Below are positions 30,892-36,688 of a stretch of 36,688 bases of DNA, piece after piece. Numbering within the stretch: position 1 is the first letter of the stretch; each line of letters starts with the position of its first letter. Origin of the DNA: Desulfocapsa sp. (GTDB lineage: Bacteria > Desulfobacterota > Desulfobulbia > Desulfobulbales > Desulfocapsaceae); contig VMSP01000001.1 of the NCBI GenBank assembly GCA_013792135.1, positions 1 through 36,688 on the forward strand, in the 5' to 3' direction. The notes below the pieces were generated by a model. That model did no database searches. It was not told the DNA's origin and saw nothing but the letters and a program-made list of their open reading frames with translations. A program made the position numbers and the translations under genes.

Positions 30892-33213
30892 TCAAGTGAG
30901 CAACTTTTCCAGACTCTGTTGCAAATCAGAGAACAGAAACGGCTTTTGCAGAAAGCCATCTGGCTTAGTGGCCAAATCCTTTTCAAAAGGAAAGTCCTTT
31001 GCGGAATAACCGCTGCTCAGTAAAATGGGGAGATCGGGATTGCTCTTTTTTATTTCTCGCATTGCTTCCATGCCATCCATCTCCGGCATGGAAATATCCA
31101 GGATCACTGCCCGGTAATTAATATCCTGTCTCCGCACCATTTCCACGGCCTCTAGGCCATTGACAGCGGTATGGATAGTGAAACCCAGTGCCTCCAGCAT
31201 TCTTTTGCCAAGATTACGAATGCTGCCATCATCATCAGCAAACAGAATATCACCTGATAATTTCACGACATTTTTCTTGCTCCCGGCAGGAGATGTTATC
31301 TCTTTTTGAGACTGCTCCATGCCAGGCAACAAAATTCTGACAGTGGTGCCGGCATCAGGCTTGCTTTCCACAAGAACGGCTCCATGGTGTAGCCGCATAA
31401 TACCTACGCTCAAAGCAAGCCCTAAACCACGACCAACAAATTTCGTGGTGAAAAAAGGTTCAAAAAGACGCTGCAGATTTTCTGCGCTAATGCCCTGACC
31501 CGTGTCCCTGATCTGGCAAAATATGTACAGACCCTCTTTCGTATCATTACCTTGAAAAACAACAGGGAAAGAAGCCACGTCAAAATGATCAGCACCAAAG
31601 CTTATCTCTATTTCACCGGCTTCATTGTTCAACGATTCACTGGCATTGATGAGGATGTTGGTCAGTACTTCTTTTATCTGCTCCTTATCCATGGAGCAGT
31701 AAAGGGGGGCAGGGGGTGAAATTACTTTGAGCGAGATGGAAGGGTCCATTTGCTTCTTTAACTCTGTGGCACATTCTCCGGCAAAATCTGTAAGAGACGA
31801 TAGCTGAAGACGCAGAGGCCGCTGGCCTAAATAGGTCAGCATCATGGAGCCTACAAGAGATGCCTGCTTCGCTGCCTGTAACGCATCAGACCCCATTTCT
31901 TTTTCTTGTGAATTGTCAGGGAGAGTTTCGAGCATGAACTCAAGATTACCCAGAACCCCCATCATGGCATTGTTGAAACGATGAGCGATCGCACCGGCCA
32001 TTGTTCTCAGGCTTTCAAAATGTTTTAACTGCTCCTGATCTCTGCTTATCTGCTTGGCAAGTTCCTCCTGTTTTTTTTGTTCGGTGATGTCTTTGGCTAC
32101 ATGGATGAGATACTGAATGTCCCCATTGTCAGCAAGGACAGCAGAAGAGGATACATGAAAAAACTTACCCAGGTTTTCATGTCTTATGATTGTTGAATGC
32201 TTGCCTCTATCCTGAATGGTAGCTAACAGAGGACATTTCGAGCAAGGCTCTGAAGCTCCGGTGAAGAGTTCATAGCAGTGTTTGCCGTTCAGCTCTCCGT
32301 ACCTGGCCTGGAAAAAATCATGGGTCGCCTTATTGGCCCGGACAATGTGCATATCCTCATCCTGAATGGTGATGATGTCAGCTATGGCATCAAAGGTCTG
32401 CTCCCATTCTTCTTTGGCTTTTACGAGTTGCGTCTCGGCCTGCTTGCGCTCGGTGATATCGAAGATCGTGGATCGACTCATCACGTAATCACCATTGGAA
32501 TCATAAATGGCGGACGAGTTCAACAGTCCGATGAATACCGTACCATCCTTGCGGAGTATCTCGTATTCAATGTCACGAATAAATCCCTGTTTTTTTAAGA
32601 TCGGATAATTATTCCAGAAAACTGGCTGGCTTGCGGGGGTAATCAAATTGATCCACTTCAATTTCCCGATCACCTCATCCCGTGTATAGCCCAACCACGC
32701 GAGTTCGGTATCGTTAATTCGGCAGATGATGCCGTCCTTGTCCAGTGAGTGATAGCCGCAGGGCGCATGATTGTACAGGTCTTCAATTTCTTCAAATGAT
32801 TTGTGCAGTTGTTGCGACAGAACTTTGTTCTCTAACCTTAATTCCCGTGCTGCCAGGGCATGGGTCACTGCAAAGGAAAGATCGTCAATCTCCTCCAGGG
32901 GTTTTCGGAGATAATCATAGGCCCCATTGCCTTTCAAGACATCAATGGCATTTTCCATGGTGCCGTAGCCGGTCAGGACGATGACCTCGATGTCTTTGTC
33001 CATTTGTTTGGCAAATTTTAAAAGCCCAAGACCGGTCATGCCGGGCATCTTCATATCCGTGATCATAAGGGGAAACGAGTCGGCAGCAAGACAGGTAATT
33101 GCTTCCTCTCCAGATGCAGCGGTTGTCACCCTGAAACCCTGTTCGCTCAGAAACTCCGAGATCGTTTCCAGGATCTCCGGCTCATCGTCGACCACCAATA
33201 TCTTTTCGTTCAT
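30892..33213 (-). CDS. REC-PAS-PAS-histidine kinase-REC hybrid protein
   Basis: A 773-aa soluble protein. The N-terminal receiver has VVDDE (7-11) and the acceptor Asp53 in LMITDMKMPG. A first PAS (about 150-265) follows, then a second PAS (about 275-385) with a CSKCP pair that could bind metal or form a disulfide. The dimerisation helix has the phospho-acceptor His in AGAIAHRFNNAMMG, and the ATPase domain has DTGQGISAEN and GRGLGLALSVG. The C-terminal receiver has ILFADDDGS and VILDISMPEMDG. No membrane segment or DNA-binding domain is visible. The ATG at 33213 has GAGGG upstream and lies 33 bases after the stop of the preceding kinase gene, so it is co-transcribed and probably relays its phosphoryl group. 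Confidence 0.88.
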   Translation of the reverse strand: MNEKILVVDDEPEILETISEFLSEQGFRVTTAASGEEAITCLAADSFPLMITDMKMPGMTGLGLLKFAKQMDKDIEVIVLTGYGTMENAIDVLKGNGAYDYLRKPLEEIDDLSFAVTHALAARELRLENKVLSQQLHKSFEEIEDLYNHAPCGYHSLDKDGIICRINDTELAWLGYTRDEVIGKLKWINLITPASQPVFWNNYPILKKQGFIRDIEYEILRKDGTVFIGLLNSSAIYDSNGDYVMSRSTIFDITERKQAETQLVKAKEEWEQTFDAIADIITIQDEDMHIVRANKATHDFFQARYGELNGKHCYELFTGASEPCSKCPLLATIQDRGKHSTIIRHENLGKFFHVSSSAVLADNGDIQYLIHVAKDITEQKKQEELAKQISRDQEQLKHFESLRTMAGAIAHRFNNAMMGVLGNLEFMLETLPDNSQEKEMGSDALQAAKQASLVGSMMLTYLGQRPLRLQLSSLTDFAGECATELKKQMDPSISLKVISPPAPLYCSMDKEQIKEVLTNILINASESLNNEAGEIEISFGADHFDVASFPVVFQGNDTKEGLYIFCQIRDTGQGISAENLQRLFEPFFTTKFVGRGLGLALSVGIMRLHHGAVLVESKPDAGTTVRILLPGMEQSQKEITSPAGSKKNVVKLSGDILFADDDGSIRNLGKRMLEALGFTIHTAVNGLEAVEMVRRQDINYRAVILDISMPEMDGMEAMREIKKSNPDLPILLSSGYSAKDFPFEKDLATKPDGFLQKPFLFSDLQQSLEKLLT

Positions 33214-33246
33214 GTTTTTTCCCTCATTATTTCTCATGCCATATTT

Positions 33247-35460
33247 TCAGCTCACCGGCAACTCTACACTGAAAGTAGTCCCCTCGGGACTGCTCTTCGC
33301 TACCCGGATCTGGCCCCCATGCTTCTGGATGATCCCATAACTAATGGAAAGCCCCAGGCCGGTACCCTTGCCTACCTCTTTTGAGGTGACGAAGGGATCA
33401 AAGAGGGTGATTTCCATACCGGGCGGGATACCGCAGCCGTTGTCGCTGAGCAGAACGACGATATGAGACCTGTCGTCGCTCATAGCGGTGTGAATTGCTA
33501 TCTCCGCCTGATAACTCTCTTTCTCTTCGCATTTTTCACGTCTCTCCACCACGGCGTCCCGGGCATTAGCGAGTAGATTAAGGAAGACCTGCTCCAGCTG
33601 GTTGCCATCTGCCTTGATCTTGGGCAGGTCCGGATCGAACTCTTTTTTTATCTGAATATCCCGCAACCGCAACTGCTCACCGATCATGAGAAAGCAGTCG
33701 TCAATGACCTTGTTGAGCTGCACCAGCTCTCGTGTCTGTTCTGTCTGGCCGGACTGGCGGGAGAAGGCACGCAGATGGTTGATGATGTTCATCATCCGCT
33801 TGGTGTTTCGATCCACCATCTCTATGGCCTCACCAATATATTCAGGGGTCAGGGTCTCTTTCTGCAGGCGTCGCTGTATCAACTGGTTCTTGCTGCGCAG
33901 GATCATGAGCGGCTGATTGAGCTCATGGGCGATGCCGGCGGCCAGTTCGCCGATGGCTGCCAGTTTGCTCGTCTGGATCAGCTGCGCCTGGAGGTTTGTG
34001 AGGTCGTCATAAGATTTCCGCAAATCTGCTTCAAGGGCTTTCTGGACGGAGATGTCGCGCACCGTGGCTTGCAGAATGGCTTGCCCGTCGATCTCCATAC
34101 GGGAAAACAAGACCGTGGCGTGAAATGACTCGCCTCCATGGCGGCGGTGGGTCCATTCGAAGTAGTTCGATCCCTTGGTCATCGCCCTCTGGATCATCTC
34201 AGATGCCTTTTCGGACGAGGGTCGTCCATCAGGCTGGAATTCGGGCGAAACATCCCATGGCCCGAGCTTGGTGAAAGCCGCCTCGTCACCGGCCTCGAAC
34301 ATCTTGATCGTGGCGGGATTCCCGGAGGTGAACAACCAGGAAGGCGGGGCAAGCGTCAAGATCGCGTCGCTCGCACTTACGAACAGGGTGCGGTACCTCT
34401 CCTCACTTTCCCGCAAGGCAGTTTCCGCGTGCATGCGCTTGGTGATGTCCCTGTCAACACCACGATACCCCAACAACGCTCCACTCTTATCCAACAATGG
34501 CTTACCGTTGGTCACCAAACATACCTTTGTTCCGTTCTTATGCAGGGCCCAGTTTTGCACATCAATAATCGGTTTTTTAGCGGCAAAAATCTCCTGAAAT
34601 ATTGGGGATACTCTCTCTACCTCATCTGCTGTCATAAGATCAAAGGGTGTTTTGCCGATTATCTGTTCAGAAGAATAACCTAAAATGGCATCAATCTTGC
34701 CTGAGCAATAGGTATATTTTCCATTTTGATCACTCTCCCAGATCCAGTCAGCCATACTGAGAGAAATGTCTTTGAATCGCTCTTCACTTTCTCGCAATTC
34801 ATCTTCCATCCTTTGGTGCTCGTCGATCTTTATCCGTAATTCATCATTGGCCCGGCTGAGCGCTTCCGTGCGCTCTGCCACCTGCTGTTCCATCTCCTCG
34901 TGCGCCCGTTGCAACGCAGCCATGGTCTCCTCAAGCTGTCTGATCGGGTAGGTGCAGAAAGTTTTATAAAAGAGAGTGCCGAGAAACGAACAGAAAATTG
35001 CCAGAAGAGCGGTGGTGAGGAGTTGCGGGCGGATGGTATGGCGGATGATGAGCGAACCGGCAAGTTGGCCCGTGTCAAAGAATGGGGCGGAAGCCGACAT
35101 GACGGGACGTGGTATCGTCGTTTCAGTCTTGATCACCAGCTTCCCCGACCCCGATGCAGTACGTATTTCCTCTTCATGCGCCTCCTCATGGAGAGAAGAG
35201 TCAGAGATCAACTCCTTCAATCTGACGATTTCAAACTCCCATAGCTCCGGTCTGGATTGGACGATCTTGCCGATCGACCGTGCGGTAAGGGTAGCTTCCG
35301 TCTCGAGATTTTCATGTATTGAGATTATTGAAATTGCGATATAAATACCGGGCATGATAATGGTAAAGATTGAAGCGGCAAGAATGCCCAGGAGACGGAT
35401 GCGCTTCGGGATTGCCGCCTTCGATTGTCCGGATTGGCCATGAACAGGCATACGGCTCAT
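33247..35460 (-). CDS. membrane sensor histidine kinase with two PAS domains
   Basis: A 737-aa protein. The first transmembrane span (about 22-48) and the second (about 145-168) enclose a periplasmic loop of about 95 residues. A coiled linker follows, then two PAS domains (about 225-345 and 355-475), the HisKA motif with His512 in AAGIAHELNQPL, and the HATPase region with NQLEQVFLNLLANARDA, DNGCGIPPG and GTGLGLSISYG. There is no receiver; the downstream REC-containing kinase presumably accepts the phosphate. The ATG overlaps the stop of the binding-protein gene by four bases, so the sensor and the periplasmic protein are made together. The binding protein may present a ligand to the periplasmic loop. 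Confidence 0.88.
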   Translation of the reverse strand: MSRMPVHGQSGQSKAAIPKRIRLLGILAASIFTIIMPGIYIAISIISIHENLETEATLTARSIGKIVQSRPELWEFEIVRLKELISDSSLHEEAHEEEIRTASGSGKLVIKTETTIPRPVMSASAPFFDTGQLAGSLIIRHTIRPQLLTTALLAIFCSFLGTLFYKTFCTYPIRQLEETMAALQRAHEEMEQQVAERTEALSRANDELRIKIDEHQRMEDELRESEERFKDISLSMADWIWESDQNGKYTYCSGKIDAILGYSSEQIIGKTPFDLMTADEVERVSPIFQEIFAAKKPIIDVQNWALHKNGTKVCLVTNGKPLLDKSGALLGYRGVDRDITKRMHAETALRESEERYRTLFVSASDAILTLAPPSWLFTSGNPATIKMFEAGDEAAFTKLGPWDVSPEFQPDGRPSSEKASEMIQRAMTKGSNYFEWTHRRHGGESFHATVLFSRMEIDGQAILQATVRDISVQKALEADLRKSYDDLTNLQAQLIQTSKLAAIGELAAGIAHELNQPLMILRSKNQLIQRRLQKETLTPEYIGEAIEMVDRNTKRMMNIINHLRAFSRQSGQTEQTRELVQLNKVIDDCFLMIGEQLRLRDIQIKKEFDPDLPKIKADGNQLEQVFLNLLANARDAVVERREKCEEKESYQAEIAIHTAMSDDRSHIVVLLSDNGCGIPPGMEITLFDPFVTSKEVGKGTGLGLSISYGIIQKHGGQIRVAKSSPEGTTFSVELPVS

Positions 35461-36350
35461 CTCTCTTCTCTCGTTTCGCTGGAAAGAGGCACAAAGCCGT
35501 TAGCGGCGAGAATCATTTGACCGTCCCTGGAAAAAACGAAATCGATGAAGTCTTTGCTGGCCCCGCGGTATTTGTCCCTTTGGTACACAAATGACATCGT
35601 CATGGTATAGGGATAGTTACCGCTTGCGATATTGGTGAGGGTGGGCGCTGTCCCATCGACGGCAAGGGCTTTGATCTTGCGCTTCTCAGCCGCGACAACA
35701 GCGCCGCTGGTTGTACCGAACGAGCCAGGCGTCTTCTCGATTTGCCGGGCCGCTTCCTGGTCCGTGTTGCCGACAAAGACGTCAGGAATGGCGTGGGCCT
35801 TTGCAGACGCCGCCTGCAAGCCGGGATTGATGCTCGCCAGATAGAGTGAATACGCGTCACTGAGAGGACGAAGAGTCAGTCGTATGGGTGTTCCATCAGG
35901 CCAGCTCCTGCGCGTTCCTGCATAGATTTCTTCTATTTCCGCCAGGGTGAAACCTGGTACCGGGTTTGAATCCTGGACCCCGAATATAAAGGCGGTGCGA
36001 CCATAAGGCTTTTCAAAGATCTCACCACTCCGTTCTTCCGGCTTGAGGGGGCGGGCGGACAGCCCGATATCGATCTTGCCTGCCTGAACCGCCTTGATGG
36101 CTCCAGAGCTGCCGATACTGGGGGGCAGTTGGACTGTAACGGCTGGATGCTTCTCTTGAAAGGCCCTGGCCATTATTTCCATCACGCCTATGCCTGACCC
36201 TGTACCCGTAATAATGATAGTTTCCTGGGAAATCGCGGCAGCTGCGCCTGGATCAACAGCTCCCGCTGACAGCAGATCAGCGGCCAGGCAGGCGCTGCTG
36301 AGGCTGCAGATGACAAACCCGGTTATTATCGCCGCGATAAAACTTTTCAT
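35457..36350 (-). CDS. PstS-like periplasmic substrate-binding protein
   Basis: A 297-aa secreted protein. A signal peptide (residues 1 to about 24, cleavage near CLAAD) is followed by the PstS-type ligand-binding fold: TGTGSGIGVM (about residues 47-56), PSIGSSGAIKAVQAGKIDIGLSARPL (about residues 76-101), and FGTTSGAVVAAEKR with NYPYTMTMSFVY near the C-terminus. Such proteins bind phosphate or similar oxyanions. No ABC transporter genes accompany it; instead it is coupled (four-base overlap) to a histidine kinase. That suggests a sensory rather than transport role. The ATG at 36350 has GGAGGTAA upstream; the longer frame to 36395 lacks it. Confidence 0.88.
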   Translation of the reverse strand: MKSFIAAIITGFVICSLSSACLAADLLSAGAVDPGAAAAISQETIIITGTGSGIGVMEIMARAFQEKHPAVTVQLPPSIGSSGAIKAVQAGKIDIGLSARPLKPEERSGEIFEKPYGRTAFIFGVQDSNPVPGFTLAEIEEIYAGTRRSWPDGTPIRLTLRPLSDAYSLYLASINPGLQAASAKAHAIPDVFVGNTDQEAARQIEKTPGSFGTTSGAVVAAEKRKIKALAVDGTAPTLTNIASGNYPYTMTMSFVYQRDKYRGASKDFIDFVFSRDGQMILAANGFVPLSSETREER

Positions 36351-36425
36351 CTCTCTATTACCTCCGCATAAAAGAAGATTTTCATCTCTCGGCAAGAAAA
36401 ATGCTGAACGTTCTGCCGACAGAGC

Positions 36426-36551
36426 TCAACCACTGAAGACCACCCGGTCCCGTCCAGCTTCTTTCGCCAGATACAGGGTTTTATCCGCCAGAGAAATTAG
36501 GGCTGACGCTTCGTCCGCCTGATCGGGACAGAGGGCCACCCCGACACTGAT
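36426..36551 (-). pseudogene. 3' end of a GGDEF diguanylate cyclase gene, cut by an IS3 element
   Basis: The minus strand reads ISVGVALCP, then DEASALISLADKTLYLAK and EAGRDRVVFSG, ending TGA at 36428-36426. This is the C-terminal helix-strand part of a GGDEF domain (the ADxALYxAKxxGRNxV motif). The GGDEF active site is missing because the frame changes at an insertion-sequence end near 36551-36577. Only about 41 residues remain in the window. The gene lies just upstream of the binding-protein gene, so it may once have been part of the same signalling locus. Confidence 0.8.
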
Positions 36552-36577
36552 CTTGCCACAACAAAGTGGAGCCGTTG

Positions 36578-36688
36578 TTAAGCCGCTTTTCTCGTATTCC
36601 ACCATTCCTTCTCATATTGAGCTGGAGATTTATGTCCATTAGTAGAATGTTTTCTTCGGCGATTGTAGTAGACTTCAATGTAGTTAAA
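36578..36688 (-). CDS. IS3-family transposase OrfB C-terminus, partial at window edge
   Basis: The last 36 residues read NYIEVYYNRRRKHSTNG then HKSPAQYEKEWWNTRKAA and a TAA stop (36580-36578). The motif IE-x-(F/Y)-YN-x-x-R-x-HS-x-x-G-x-x-SP-x-x-(F/Y)E is characteristic of OrfB of IS3-family elements. The gene continues beyond the window. The bases between its stop and the GGDEF fragment (36552-36577) presumably include the element's terminal inverted repeat, which cannot be verified without the other end. Confidence 0.8.
   Translation of the reverse strand, partial: FNYIEVYYNRRRKHSTNGHKSPAQYEKEWWNTRKAA

Noticed and set aside
1-36688. CRISPR arrays or tandem-repeat arrays
   Set aside because: No regularly spaced direct repeats were seen on either strand.

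Overview
The window looks like a chromosomal segment of a strictly anaerobic, probably sulfate-reducing member of Desulfobacterota (Desulfobulbales or Desulfovibrio-like). The basis is gene content: FlxABCD-HdrABC, a tungsten-type aldehyde oxidoreductase, dedicated pterin-cofactor genes, an iron-dependent alcohol dehydrogenase and several PAS/REC histidine kinases. No rRNA, intact tRNA or CRISPR array is visible, so no species is named.

Layout. 1-1638: an IS1182-like transposase on the minus strand, open at the window edge. 1899-4432 (-): a zinc-ribbon protein, then a GC-rich unit of a 29-residue membrane peptide, XpaC and TelA. 4614-5058: remnants of an SdiA-regulated/YjiK-like gene and an integrase-type transposase. 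5164-8524: a Ca2+/Na+ antiporter, a small membrane protein, a lipoprotein and an HPF/RaiA protein on minus, and a NhaR-like LysR regulator on plus. 8599-9087: a membrane-protein gene that seems 5'-truncated, ending at a fragment like the 3' half of tRNA-Arg(UCU). 9522-12289 (+): an AT-rich thiol-redox operon of DsbB, a DsbA-like protein, a TlpA lipoprotein, a small CXXC membrane protein and a NapH-like 4Fe-4S protein. 12274-12500: an IS630 remnant.

12840-28102 (-) is the core. In transcription order it holds adh; hdrC, hdrB, hdrA, flxD, flxC, flxB, flxA; aor; an unrecognised 205-aa gene; moeA; a moeA-PBP fusion; a possible 40-aa gene; moaD; and hesA. Read together, alcohol would be oxidised to aldehyde by Adh, making NADH. 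Aldehyde would be oxidised to acid by Aor, giving reduced ferredoxin. FlxABCD-HdrABC would couple NADH, ferredoxin and a thiol/disulfide partner by flavin-based bifurcation. The moe/moa/hes genes would supply the tungsto- or molybdopterin cofactor. A textbook sigma-54 promoter precedes adh.

28459-36350 (-) is a signalling block. It holds a membrane hybrid kinase broken by an in-frame amber codon, then (upstream in transcription) an operon of a PstS-like binding protein, a PAS histidine kinase and a REC-PAS-PAS-kinase-REC protein. The window closes with the 3' end of a diguanylate cyclase gene cut off by an IS3-family element that runs off the edge.

The points most worth follow-up are the 205-aa gene inside the aor/moeA operon with interleaved inverted repeats before it; the five-gene thiol-redox operon; the amber-interrupted kinase; three small genes (29, 40 and 55 aa); and the tRNA-fragment junction.
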